Source of the DNA: Allomyces arbusculus
Taxonomy: Eukaryota > Blastocladiomycota > Blastocladiomycetes > Blastocladiales > Blastocladiaceae
Assembly (NCBI GenBank): GCA_027604705.1
Contig: JADHYV010000017.1
Location: 124,001 to 188,000 of the forward strand
Length of the DNA stretch: 64,000 nt
Reading direction: 5' to 3'
The notes below the pieces were generated by a model. That model saw nothing but the letters and a program-made list of their open reading frames with translations. It was not told the DNA's origin and did not search any database. Positions 42,801-54,413 of this stretch are shown piece by piece. A program made the translations under genes and the position numbers. Every line of letters starts with the position of its first letter. Positions within the stretch are counted from its first letter, which is position 1.

Positions 42801-45684
42801 CTGACTCGGACGGGATCGTTGGGATCTTCGCGTCGGGCGCCTTGGTCGTGAGCGGCTTGTTCGTGGCCAGCGGGCTCGCGCGCATCGGCGTGCGCGGCGA
42901 TGCGGCCGACCCGGCCGACGGCGACCGAGACGATGCGGACCGCGACCGTGGCGCGCCCTGGTAGTGCGCGACGGCCGACGTAACGGGTGCCGCGGCAAGC
43001 AAGTTCATGACACTTGATCGACGCGCGTACGAGTCGAGGTGTGGCGACGCTGGACCCAAACTCGACAAGTGCGAACCGGCGCGCGAGCTGACGGAGCTGA
43101 GCGTCGGGCTGCCCGAACGCGCGGCGCGACTTGACGTGGACGACGACCGCGACGAGGACCGTGGCGCTGGGGCCGCAGCAGTCGACGGGACCTCGAACAT
43201 GCGAACCATTCCGGCGACGCGACCGGGTCCGGCCGACGCGCGGTCGCCACTGACATTGCGCGTGCCATGCAATGGCGAAGTGAACCGCGTCGGCGACGTG
43301 CGTCGCGCAGCGGCAGAGGCCACGGGCGACTGGGACCGCGGCGGCGTCGGCGTCCCGGTGCGCCCCGGGGCCACGACCAGACTTGGGCGACGCGCACGCG
43401 CTGCGGTAGCGGTCGCGGCCGTGGGCGACTTACCGGTTGACGGTACAGGTGACCCAGAGGTGCTGCGCGACGAGAGCGACGCGCGTGGCGTCGGTGTCGC
43501 CGCGCGCGCCGGGGTGGTCCCTGGGTCGACCATGCCCGGAAGCACCGGCTGTGCCGGGGTCACGACGACCGACGTCGTGCGCTTGCGGACGCGGACACTG
43601 CTGGTGCCGCTGTCAGTGGCAGTTGTCACGGACCCGCGGCGCGCCGACGAAGCCGTGGACGGGGCGGGTGATGCCGTGCGGCCGACAGCGGGCGAGGCTG
43701 GCCGAACCGATGCCGTGGACCGCGCCGACCGTGCCGATCGCGCGGGCGACGTGGACCGCGCATTCGATGACGCAGTCCGCGGCGCCGAGCCGCTGACGGG
43801 CGTCGACGGGCGCGACGTCGTGGTTTTCCGTGCCGCCGCCGCCGCTGTTGCACGGGCGGGCGCGCGCGCCGGCGTGGGCGGCGGCGGCGCGCTCGACGAA
43901 CTTGACCTGCCGGTGAACCTTGATGCGAGCGAGGCGACGGCCGAGGTGGTTGGTTTTGGCCGAGTACTTGACGAGGTGGTCGAGGTCGAGGTGGTGGAGG
44001 AAGACGATCGTGGCGCCGGCTGCGATCGACCCGAAACGGCCGCAACGGCGCGGGCTTTGGTGGCGGCGAGGGCCGCGCGCAAGTCGGGGCTCGGCGGCCA
44101 GAAGCCTGGCACGCCCGAGGATGCGCGCGACCCGTCAGTCGAGGACCGATTCGACCGGCGCGACAAGGGCGAGGGCGGCGCAAACGACATGGTGGAGGTG
44201 GCCGAGGAGCCGTCCGAGGGCAGGTCGGACGGGTCGTGATCGCGATCGGGCAGGAGCAAGGGGGAGGACAGAGCCAGCGGCGGGACGTCGTCGTAGGCTT
44301 CGCTGTCAATGTCCGCGTCAGCGTCGTTGCTGTTATTGTGGTTGTTGTTGAGGTCGACGTGGCCGCCGAGTTCAGGCGCGGAAGAAACAAGGGCGGCAGG
44401 CGGCGGGCCACGGCGACGCGGGGGCAGCACGGGCGGATTGGTGTTGGAGGTGGAGAAGAAGGGCGAGCGCGATGAGGTCGTGGGCACGGCGGGCAGGGGA
44501 ACTGCGGGCGGCGGGCCGGCGGGCGGTGGGCGTGCGGGTGGCGGACAGGCAGGCGGCAGCGGCGGTGGAGGAAGAAGCCCCACCAGTGGCGCTGAAGGGC
44601 CAGCCGCGGCACCAATCACCATTCGGTCATGTGCGCCTCGATCTGTCTCCCATGCCGCATCATCCTGCTCGCCGCTTGGCACGCCAAACGTGCTCGCGCC
44701 CATTGCGGCAGATGCAGATGCAGAGGCTGTCGTGCGACGCTGGGGCCCCGTGGTCGGCAGCGATCCCTGCGGCACCGGTCCCGGCGAGCCCAGCGACACG
44801 GTGCGAGCCGGCAGCACCACGGCCGACAGCGCGGCTCCCGTCTTGTGCGGCGAAGACGCCGACGCGAGCGATGCCGACGCCGCGGCCGAGTAGATTCCGG
44901 CCGGCGAGTAGTGACGGCGCACACGCGACCGACCACGCGGTTCGTCCTGCCAGTCATCGTCTTCGAGCTCCGAGTCCTCGTCGAGGCTGTGCGCAAGCGG
45001 CGACATGGGCGGCGGGATGCGGTGCACGTCGTGGCTCATGCGTGCTGCTGCACCGGCCTCGTCGTGCAGCGCCAGCGTGACCGCGCGCGCAGTTGCGGCA
45101 CTCGCCGTGCTCGCACGCGGTGGGGGCAGCGGCGGCGGTGCGGATGCTGCTGCCGCTCCCGCACCCATGGGTTCGCGGCTCGTTGACCGGCGCGCATCCG
45201 CCGCGTTCGACGACGACGAGTCGGACGATCCATCGAGCCCGACTGCATGCGCGAGCCGGAACGGGGTCACAGCCACGACGGCGAGGGCCGTAAACGTCCA
45301 GAGCGCGGCCTTGGCGAGCATGCCGGTCGGTTTGCGCCCACTTTCGTGCGCGGGTGCGGCCGTCGTGGCGCCATCCTCGTGGCCGTGGTCGTGCTGGTGG
45401 TGGTGCTGCTGCTGCTGCGTGCGGTCACCATGGTGGTGCAGGTGGTGCGCCACTGCACTGCTATGCGACGCGGTGCTGGAGCGCCATGCGGGTCGCCGGG
45501 ACGCATCGTCGGCGGCGGGAACATCGTCGTGGTCGGTGGCAGAGTCCACATCGTGCACAGTCGATTCCGAGACGAGCGTAGAGGGGCGGCGCGAGCGGCG
45601 CCGGAAAAACGAGCGGCGGCCGCCGCTCGACGAGCCCTTGGAGGAGCTGCCCGACGAGCCCGACAGCGCCGACAGCGACGGCAT
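36879..45684 (-). CDS. Giant LRR-DH-PH Rho guanine nucleotide exchange factor
   Basis: Three long exons (45684-42264, 42176-39918, 39832-36879) join in phase to 2877 residues. The N-terminal 1750 residues are mostly disordered Ser/Pro/Ala/Thr, but residues about 120-148 (LWTFTALAVVAVTPFRLA) form one hydrophobic segment that could span a membrane. LRRs follow at about 1790-1930 (LVALDLSSNKLKNLPASLA, LRDLNVRENCLAELPVELQ, LHYLDIRTNKITHLPLEL). The DH domain is about 2474-2660: IVAEIIATEETYVQELTFLV (CR1), LLLPIQRIPRYRLLLRDLVK (CR3). The PH domain ends the protein (DFQFFLFNDLLIMCKR). DH-PH proteins load GTP on Rho/Rac/Cdc42. LRR plus DH-PH in one chain is uncommon in well-studied fungi. An upstream in-frame ATG at 45762 is possible. 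It is divergent from CCDC25. Confidence 0.92.
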
Positions 45685-46374
45685 CGTGCTCTCCCGTGCA
45701 AGCGGGCGGGCGGGCGTGCGGTGGGGCGGATCGCGCGGTGGGCGCGGGCGGGCGGGGTGCAATCGCTCAACGGTTCAATCGCGATCGCAAGGCGGGTGGG
45801 CGGACGTGCGGGGCGGGCAACCGGGGCGTTGTCCAGCACAATGGGCGCCAGGAGGATCCGCTGGCAGGATGACTTTGACGGCCGACAAGGGCGCGCGCGG
45901 GACAGCGTGGTTCTCGACCAGCTGCGGCGCGGTCGGTCGGTCGCTGGTTCGGGCAGGCGGCACGGTCGTGGATTCAGTGCAGGTGCAGAATGCGGGCAGT
46001 GCGGGTGCGGGCACGGGCCGCGCGTCTTCGTGTTCGACGGTCTCGTCTTCCTGCTGCTGCTGCTGCGAAGGAAATGTGTGGTGATCTCGTCCTGCACCGA
46101 CGCGCAGCCAGCAGCGTGGGCCGGCGTGGAGCAGGGCCCAAGACGGCGAGCGGCACGCACGTGCAGCCCTGGAGCTGTGCCACTCCCCGCCGCCATCGGT
46201 TCCCTTGGCTCCACTTTTTGTGGACGAGGTCGCGGTTCTGGCCGCCGTCTTCTGCTCCAACCCTCTCCGTGCCGTCGACGTGCTCGAACCGGTCCGCCCG
46301 ACAGCCAGTTCCGCGCAACTTGCTGCACTTTGTCGACGGACTGGTCCCCACGAGCCCCGCCCGCTGCAGCCATC
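45685..46374. promoter_or_regulatory. Divergent upstream region, RhoGEF / CCDC25
   Basis: This 690 bp region lies between two start codons. It is GC-rich with CTG-type short runs near 46047-46065 and no clear TATA box. Frames on either strand are Arg/Ala-rich, so no gene is called. Confidence 0.4.
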
Positions 46375-47588
46375 ATGGTCTTCTACTTCACGTCCAATGG
46401 TCCCTACCGATGCTCGCCCGCCTCGCCCCGCCCTGCTCGCGGATTGCTCATTGCTGACGGGAACACGCTCAACGCGACCATACCTACGCGATACGACCAT
46501 GTTTTCGCCAACCTCCAGTCGTCGAGCCGCCGGCCATTCTCTACATGGGCCGCGACAAGTTTGAGAGTGCGTCGCTTCGCCCCGTACTGAGCGGCCGATA
46601 CGACCATGAGCCAGGCCCTGATGCGGTAGACGCGACGTTCCCGGAACAGACGAGGACCTGATCAAGCACGCATGGGAGGAGGATATCTGGTTCCACGTCG
46701 ACAAGTTGTCGTCGGGTGCGTTTGCAGGACCCGCCCTCGCAAGCGCTCGTTTCCGACCGTATTTGACCAAGGCGATGCCTACTATGTCCAGCTCACGTCT
46801 ACCTCCGTCTGCAGCCGTGCCGCGTCGTTGCCGCGCCCGCTGCCGCTGCCGGCGCAAAACCCACGACCCCACCGACGACGAAGGGTCGCAAAACCGGCAC
46901 GAAACCAGCGCCCGCACCCGCTGCCGCGGCACCCGCCGACAACCACGTGTATTGCACGACCTGGGACGACATCCCCGAGGTGCTCCTGCAGGAAATTGCG
47001 CAGCTGACCAAGGCCAACTCGATCGAGGGCAACAAGCGCGATAACCAGACCATCATCTACACGGTACGCTCTTGCGTGCTTGGCTTTGTTCTCCACCTGC
47101 TCTTGGCGTCGTTCTCCACCGGGTCGTGCTTGCTCACGCTCTGAACTGTTGCATACCTAGCCCGCTTCGAACCTGAAAAAGACGTCGGGCATGGACACGG
47201 GATCGGTCACGTTCCACTCCAACAAGCTCGTCAAGCGCGTCTACGTCGCGACGCGCACGAACGAGATTATCAACCGGCTCAACAAGACCAAGCAGGAACG
47301 CACGCCTGACTTGGCGCGCGAGAAGATTGAGCACGAAAAGGCGTTGCGCGCCGCCGCCAAGGAGATTGAAAAGGCCAAGGTACGTCCACGGGGTTGAGCG
47401 CTGAGCGCGTCCTTTGTGAACACTGGCTGACCGTCGCGGATTGGCTCTAGCACGCCGAGGAGGAGCGCATGCGCCAGGAATGGAAGCGGCAAAAGGAGCA
47501 GTCGAGCTACGACTCGCTATTTGACGAGTCGGAAATGACGACCAACCACGATTTGCTCAATGAGGACGGCGAGTACGATTTCATGTAA
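46375..47588 (+). CDS. CCDC25: CCDC25 / Jlp2 family protein (NFACT-R domain)
   Basis: Six exons (46375-46399, 46519-46566, 46650-46715, 46792-47063, 47161-47379, 47451-47588) join in phase to 255 residues. Splicing restores the family order: [67 protein letters not shown] and [14 protein letters not shown]. This is the NFACT-R (DUF814) domain shared with NEMF/Rqc2. A Lys/Glu coiled coil follows, then a Ser/Asp-rich acidic tail ending in EYDFM. An insert of about 40 Ala/Pro/Thr residues sits after the VYLRL strand. Yeast Jlp2 has no settled function; the animal protein has been reported as a DNA sensor on membranes. Five introns in about 1.2 kb is dense for this window. Confidence 0.93.
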
Positions 47589-48365
47589 GACGCCGCGCGT
47601 TCGATTGATCGCTAGTGTATTTTATCCATTTTTTTTTTGTTCTTTCTTTTTTCGCTGGTGCCCGCTTTCGTCTTGCACCACAGCGACTGGACTTCGCGGT
47701 GGCGCGCGGTGACCGTCTGCAGTGGTCATGCCGCTGCCCAAATAATGGCCCGTCGCTTATCGGTACCCAGTAGGTTTCCGCGCGCGAGCAGCGTGTTTGT
47801 CTTCGTGAGCAGCCGGTGAAGCGATCATCTCAATGAGGACTTGGTTCTGGTTTGATTTTGTTGTCATCCGCTCTGGCAGCGCCGACACCGTGGGGGTGCA
47901 CGGCTGGCACGCTCAAGACCAGCGCGACAGTGCACGACTGGCACGCTCAAGACCAGCGCGACAGTGCACGACCGGCGCCACGGCGGGCACGAACCAACAT
48001 CGACGAATCTGAGGATGAGCTTCACTGCGGGAGGCCCGGATGCATTCATTGCGCGTGGCAAACCAAAAACGGAAAAGAACCAAAGACCAAAAAGTGTGTG
48101 CCGAAGGGGGGGATCCAACGAAACTGTCAAAACGAACGAACCAACGATCAAACCGATCAACGAAAAGAGAGAGAGCTATTGCACAACCCGGCCACGCCCG
48201 ACGGAGGCGGCGGTCACGGTCGTTGGGCCGTGGACGCGAAGACGCGCGCACGTCAATCCGACTGCACCACGAACCGCACGCCGAACCAACGACGCACGAG
48301 ACCGAGACGAACTTGTACTGTTGTTGTTGTTTTCAAGACTGGAATCTTCCCATTTTTTCTTGCGT
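47589..48365. other. Convergent intergenic region with a 34-bp direct repeat
   Basis: This 777 bp tail-to-tail region has a T9 run at about 47629-47638 just past the CCDC25 stop and a perfect 34-bp tandem duplication (listed separately). The frames here carry no recognisable family. Confidence 0.5.
47905..47972 (+). repeat. Perfect 34-bp tandem duplication
   Basis: Two identical adjacent 34-bp units (47905-47938, 47939-47972) begin TGGCACGCTCAAGACC and end CAGTGCACGAC. The lack of any mismatch suggests a recent event or gene conversion. Confidence 0.92.
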
Positions 48366-49491
48366 TTACTCTTGCTTCTTGGCCGCTGACCCGTCAAACT
48401 TGGCCATGATGTCGGCGCGAATGCCGATCGCGCGGGACTTGATGTTGCCGAGCTGCTGGTCGACCATCTCCGACGCGATCGCAAGCTGCTTGTCGACAAT
48501 CTCGCGGTTCTGGTCGTACGCCGCCGGGACCGTGAACAGGACGATCAGCGACAGGCCAATCAGCGTCTTGGCCGAGAACCACGTCGAGACCGTCCAGAGC
48601 AGGTAGAGCGCGGCGGCAGCACGCAGCGACTGGCCCAGGTCCTCAGCGAGGAGCACCGACGCGGCCGACCGCGTCGCGACACCAGCGGCCGTCACGGCCA
48701 TGGTCGTGGCCGTGCGCGCCGCAGCCTCATCGACCTGCAGATGCCGCGCCTGCGCGAGAAGCGCCGCGTGCGGGTGCTCGTCCTCGAGCGCGCGCGTGTT
48801 GGCACCACCGAAAAAGGCCTTGGTCAGCTTCACGGCGCCAACGTAGACGAGGTTCAGAACGACCACCGTGAAGGCGAGACCGGCACCGATGCGCAGGGCA
48901 TCGTCCCACGACAGGTAGGCCGAGGCGACGAGCGCGGCGAGCGACCCGCCGAGAACGGCGCCAGTCGTCGTCGGGTGCCGCCACAGGACCAGGTCCCGCC
49001 CGCGCGAGACGTACGGCGCAAACAGGGTCGGGTCCTCTGTCGGGGGAGGGAGAAAAGAGTGGATCGGTGCGGTGGAGCGAGCGGTCGGGTGAGTGAGGGT
49101 GGCGCCCAGGGAAAAAAGAATGGAAACGGGTGGCAGATGGGCGCCAGCGCGGGGACACGGCTCGAGAGTCGCGCCTGCCACGTCAAGCGACAGAGTGCCG
49201 CGTCGCGCGCCGACCAGCGCGCCCACCAAGCATATTGCAATGATATCGAGAAGACGAAGCAGGAGACGCGCGTACGCGCAACGCGTCGGACCAGCGAAAC
49301 GTACCCTTGACAAACGAGAAGCCCAGGACTTCGGCGAGACCGCGGTCGGCGGTCACGGGCGCGGCAGCAGCGGGAGCAGGCGCGGCGGGAGCAGCGGGAG
49401 CCAGAACAACAGCGGGCTCGGCAACGGCCTCCACGACGGGCTGGGCAGCGGCGGTCGGGGCAACGAAAGTCTCAGCGGCAACGTCGGTCAT
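48366..49491 (-). CDS. RTN1: Reticulon-domain ER membrane protein
   Basis: Two exons (49491-49305, 49036-48366) join in phase to 285 residues. The first 50 residues are Ala/Pro-rich; the motif FSFVKGEDPTLF is then created across the intron. The reticulon homology domain covers about residues 75-250, with two long hydrophobic hairpins: TTTGAVLGGSLAALVASAYL plus LAFTVVVLNLVYVG, and YLLWTVSTWFSAKTLIGLSL plus IVLFTVPAAYDQ. The end of the second hairpin with PAAYDQNREIVDKQL is characteristic. Reticulons bend ER tubules and stabilise sheet edges. The intron (268 nt) is long for this window. Confidence 0.88.
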
Positions 49492-51116
49492 CTTGAGCTT
49501 GGCGGTAGCGGGGGTGGCGGGTGCGGTTGGTGGTGGCGGCGCGACGAGCGGACCGTGAAAGAGCAGCGTGTCGTCAGGCGTGGTGCGGCGAGCTCAGCGC
49601 GGATCGGGGGCAGCGGGGCTCTGAAGAACTTGGAGAGCGAGCGGTGGTTGGCTGAGCGTCAAGGAGAAGAAGTTGACGACTGCGCGACTCGACTGGGTGG
49701 CCACCGCCAGCGTCCGGCCCTTCTTTGCTTGGCGCTTGCGCTGGCACGCTGCCACCGCGACCAACGCGACAGTTTCCGAAGCACGCGCTTTTTGATCGGA
49801 GTTTCGCACTGCTTTCCGAGCAGGTTCTCGCGTTGAAACCGCTCCTGGTTGCCGCAAACGACAGGCGCGACCTGAAATGCTGCCTGCTCGAAACGGAAAG
49901 CCGTGCAGCGTCGTGCAGAGTCCCTGCCTGCTTTCCATGATGCCATTGCTTGCCGCCATGGCGCTCTTGACAGGCCTGACACAATCGACCACCGCATAGC
50001 AACCGGCCGCGTGTTCACCGCGCACTCCCCAGTCTGCCCTTGCACCGCCAACTTTTGGCCGGAACAGTCCACCCTACCGACGAGTACCGCCGTTGCTGTC
50101 CTTATGATCGCAAGCGCGCGTCGATCGACCGCTGGACCATGACGATAACAGTTATATCCATTCGCTGTACGCACCGCCCTCGCACCGCTGGCGCGGCCGC
50201 ACAGTGGGTAAGACGTTTGGTTGCCGGTTTTCGGGGCCAGACTGACGGCTCCCGTGGCTGCACTATGCCAGCACCGCCTGGGCACCGCCAGGATGAACCA
50301 TGGGGACGAGTCCAATTGCGATCGACGCGCACTTCCTTTGCTGGTTTCATGGCTCGCTGGAGCTGTTCATGAAGATCGGAGATTTGCTGTGGAGGTTGGA
50401 CGATGTGATAGGCACTGTGATGACTGGACCCGTCCCAATGCAGTCGCGAGCGGGGGTGCGTGGCAGACAAGAGAGCATGCAGAAAGCGAAACGATTGTCA
50501 TTCATCAAAAAGGAACCTTGATACAGAAAGCGACGCGCACGGACGGACGAAAACGAGAACAACCAAACGCAAAAGAAAATGCAATGGGGGCACGGACAAC
50601 GGGCGGCGAAGGGACCCTCCCAAGAAACCGGCTCTGCGCATCCAACCGCTCCCCCTCCCCGCTCGGCTCTGAGCATCGGGCAGCGGGCGACAGTGGGTGG
50701 TGACCAGAGAGGGCAGTCTACATCAAATAAACCAAGTGGGAAAAACACAAGAAAGCGAGCGGCAGAGAAGAAGGGAGAGGATAGATGGACAGAGGACCGG
50801 GGGCGTGGGTGGGCGGGTGGGTGGAGGACCAAAACGGCAACCATGCGCCAGGGGACGCGGCGGCAGCGACGGCAGCAGCGACAAGGGTATGTAAATGGAA
50901 CGGAAGGGAGGAGGATGAGGGCGGGAGACGACCTAGAACGACGACGACGACGACGGCCAAGTGTGCGATAGGTACGGACGGGACGGACGGTGGTTGGTGC
51001 GAGAATCAGGTGGGGGTGACAGCACAGTGACTTGCAGGAGGGAACAAACGACGACGGAGACGGCGGCGGAAAATTAAACGACCCGATCGCGCGCGTTGGC
51101 ACACAAACAGGTCTTT
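49492..51116. other. Upstream region of the reticulon gene and 3' flank of LIS1
   Basis: This 1.6 kb stretch lies between two minus-strand genes. Frames on both strands are short or Arg/Ser-rich with no family match. The left part should hold the reticulon promoter; the right part, purine-rich on the plus strand (about 50750-51060), presumably holds the LIS1 3' UTR. I see no gene. Confidence 0.45.
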
Positions 51117-52532
51117 TTACTTGCAGTCCCAGACCTTGACCGTCAAGTCGACCGACCCAGTCGCGACCACGGGCGACACGTTCGACCACGCGACGGTCTG
51201 CACGAAATGGCCGTGTGCGTCGAGCGACTTAGCGCACCGGCCCGTCTTGAGGTCCCAGCACCGCACCGACTTGTCGTCCGACGCCGACAGCAAGAACTTG
51301 CCCGACGGGTGGAAGACAAGCGACCGCACCCAGTTGTCGTGCCCGCGGAACGTGTGCAGGCACTGCGACGTTGCATGGTCCCACAGCTTGATTTCCTTGT
51401 CGCGGCAACCCGTCACAACGTACTGGCCCGGCGCGTCGCCCGCGCCCGTCACGGGCTTCTTGGCACCGACAAGTTCGCGGATGTAGGGGTAGGCGGCGAC
51501 AGGCACGAACGCGACGCACTCAATCACGTGCTCGTGGCCGCGCAGGTCGGCCTTAATCTCGCCCGTGCTCACTTCCCAAATTAGCGCCGACTGGTCGTTG
51601 GAGCAACTGGCCAAGTACTTGGCGTCCTCAGACACGGCCAGTTGCCGCACCCAGTCGTCGTGGCCCGTCCACGTCTTGATGCAGTACCCGTTGGTCAGGT
51701 CCCACAGCTTGATCGACTTGTCGCGCGAGGCAGAGGCCAGCAGCTGGTTGCTCAAGAAGACGACGCTCGAGACGGTGTGGTCGTGCCCAAACAGCGTCTT
51801 GGTGTTCTTGTAGTCGTTGGCCACGTCCCACAGCTTGATGGTCAGGTCCGACGAGCACGACGCTATTGCGGGCGCGAATGAGTGAGAAACAACGCCAAAG
51901 TGAAACGAGGACAGGGCGTGCGAGTAGCAAAAATAATCGCACCGAGCAATGTTCCTTTTGGCTCAAAGGCAATGTTGGTCACCGACTTGGTGTGGCCCTT
52001 GAGCGTCTGCTCAAACTCGCCTGACTCGTAGTCCCACAGCTTGATGGTCGCGTCTTCGGACGCCGACGCGAGCACCGGGTAGGCCGGGTGGAAAATGACG
52101 GTGGTGATGGGTGACCGGTGACCCGCAAGCTCGTGACGTGCTGGCGCGCGCGGCAACACGTCTGCCGACGACTTATTGGGTCGGATCGGGCCGTTGTTGA
52201 CCTCGGCCTGCATTTGCGCGAGCTTCGACTCGAGATCGAGAATCTACGGCCATGGGCATGGACAAAGGGGTCGTTGCGACGTGAGTAATGGAGAACCGGC
52301 TACGTCAGCGATCGAGCAAGGTTCAATGTACCTTGCGCTGCAACCGCACGACCGAAGTCCACTTCTTTTCGAGAATGGCCGTGTACTTTTGCGGTGCAGC
52401 ATCGTCGTCGGCGGCCGGCAAGTCGGCCTCGCGCGCAAACGCCGTGGCTGCGTCATTGTAACCATTGTTGGCGAGAAAGTCGTGCACGGCACGGTTCAGC
52501 TCCTCGAGCTGCTTAGACGTCAATGCCGCCAT
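51117..52532 (-). CDS. LIS1: LIS1/PAC1 dynein regulator
   Basis: LIS1 binds the dynein motor domain and, with NudE, promotes dynein transport and nuclear positioning. Three exons (52532-52332, 52243-51943, 51862-51117) join in phase to 415 residues, close to the usual 410. The LisH motif is at residues 5-38 (LTSKQLEELNRAVHDFLANN, then GYNDAATAF). A short coiled coil follows (ILDLESKLAQMQAEV, about 68-82). Seven WD40 repeats fill the rest, for example GHRSPITTVIFHPAYPVLAS, ASCSSDLTIKLWD (restored by splicing), GHDHTVSSVVF, GHDDWVRQLAV, GHEHVIECVAF, GHDNWVRSLVFHP and AHGHFVQTVAW, ending VKVWDCK. Nothing important is missing. Confidence 0.96.
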
Positions 52533-54413
52533 GGTGATGATGGTGACGGCGACGACGAGGATAGGGATGGTTTGGCGGAATGCGGCAAGTCGGGGCCCGA
52601 GGCGTCGTCGTCGATCAGCGCGACGTGAAGCCGATTGGACCGACGAGCAGCAACAGCGTCACGGTAGCGGCGGGGGTCAAAACGGCGTCACGCAAACGCG
52701 GACACGCGGCTTTTCGAGCGAGCGTCGTACGGCCGTAGGTTGAACGGGTCCACGAGCGAGTGAGCGAGGGAGCGCCCCAGGACGTGAGGATCAGGCTGGC
52801 TGGGTTCTTGGCTGGGTGCAGCGTGACAGCGACGCGGCGCTCACCAATGGCGCGGGTCGGCAGCGGCGAGCAGACGGTTGATGGAAACGGTACAGCCGCT
52901 TCGATGACGAGCAGCGGTGGCTGCAGTGTGTGGTGGAAAAGGCGGGGGCGTGCAGACACCAGGGACTGCGTGCAGCGGTTGTTGGCGGCAGCGGCGCCCT
53001 TGAGTCGAGTTGCGAAGGCGCGAGGGCGTCACGGCAGAGAGTCCCAAGGCACCGTCGTTGGGTGGACAGGCGAATGCGCCAAGTCGCAGTGTCGTCCGAG
53101 GGCAGTTGGCTCGAGGAGCGGGGGTGCAGAACGCAGCTGCAGAACGCAGCTGCAGCGAAGCCAAGTCGTGCTGGCTGTTGGCGTTGGTTAGGTTGGCGGG
53201 GCCAGCGATGGACCGGAGAGCGGCGCGTGGGTGCAGCAGCTGTGCGACCGCGGGTGGGCCCAAGTGCGCGAGTGCGATTAAGCGCGCTCCGGTGCGGACG
53301 ATGAGAAGGCTGGGTCGTCGTGTTCGTCTCGAGCGCGACGGTGGCAGCAGCGATGCCTGTCGCGCGCGGTTCTGTTCGGCGGCGAGCCAGCCAGAGCAGT
53401 CCCTGCGAAACTGGAGTGGTGGCGGCAGCTGCAACAGATATGATGGGCTATGCACGTGAAGTGCGTCGTCAGGCGATGCCAGTCCCTGCCCAAACCGCTT
53501 GAATTATGCTTTCGCCAGTTTCAGAAGAATAATTTCTCCATGTTCGCCAAACTTCATTTTCGCAAGCACGTGCACTGGACCCATTGTCGCGTGTTGCTGG
53601 CCGAACCCGACACGCGTGGGCCGCAGGCCCACAAGCGTGCTCATCGTGCCAAATCTCACTCGCGCGAGCGACCGGCCCACCACTACCTCCACCAACCGTG
53701 CGCGCGTCCTTTCTCTCCTCGTCCATCGTCGACGGTCACTCTGCGCGCGTCCTCGTCCTTGCCCTCGACTGCCGGTCCTCCTCCTCCTCACTCCACTCCG
53801 ACGCTCCACTGCTTCGTCGTTTGCGCGCCACTGGGAAACTTTGCCGAAAGCCGGTACGCGCCAGTCCGTCATTTCTGTCATCACCTGGAGCGCCGCCGGC
53901 TGCCCTGCGCAGGCCGGGGGGCGTCGCCGCCGCGCAACCGCCGCCGAACGGCCCGTCGAGACGGCCACCCAGCCAACGCGCTGGCTTCTCCGAGCCGCAA
54001 CAAGCTCGATCGTATCGTGGCGGGCCCGACAAGGACGACAATGGGTCCCGAGGCCGGCTCGCGTGCACGTTTTTTCTTGGAGAACAAGACAGCCGAAATG
54101 GACCCTGCTCTTCGCTCCCCCCTCTCTCTCTTCGAGTCCTGCTCGTGCCCTTCCTCCTCTTTCCTCTCGCCGACTTCCTTGCCTGTCGAGTCGACTTGGT
54201 GATCTGTGAACGTACCGTGAACCGACCCGACCCGACCCAACGACCCGAGATTGTACTTGGGGCGAGCCAAGATCACGGATCCATCCACCCAACCTTTCCT
54301 CCTGCTCTGCTGCTGAGCAATTGCCCGCCGCGCGCCGTTATCGCTCGCTCATGTCGGCCCCAGCCCCCGCGTCGACCTCGTCCGACCCCACTCCCGAGCC
54401 GGCGGCCGCCACC
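52533..54413. promoter_or_regulatory. Long divergent intergenic region, LIS1 / transketolase
   Basis: This 1.9 kb region lies between two head-to-head genes, the largest such spacer in the window. The part next to transketolase (about 54090-54240) is CT-rich, which is common just upstream of highly expressed fungal genes, followed by a short CGACC-type repeat near 54223-54245. A pair of adjacent CTGCAGAACGCAG copies occurs near 53135. Frames here are Arg/Ser/Pro-rich, and I support no gene. Confidence 0.4.

Noticed and set aside
43007-44239. 410-codon plus-strand frame opposite the RhoGEF N-terminus
   Set aside because: It is an antisense image of low-complexity coding sequence; the minus-strand frame continues in phase with LRR, DH and PH domains.
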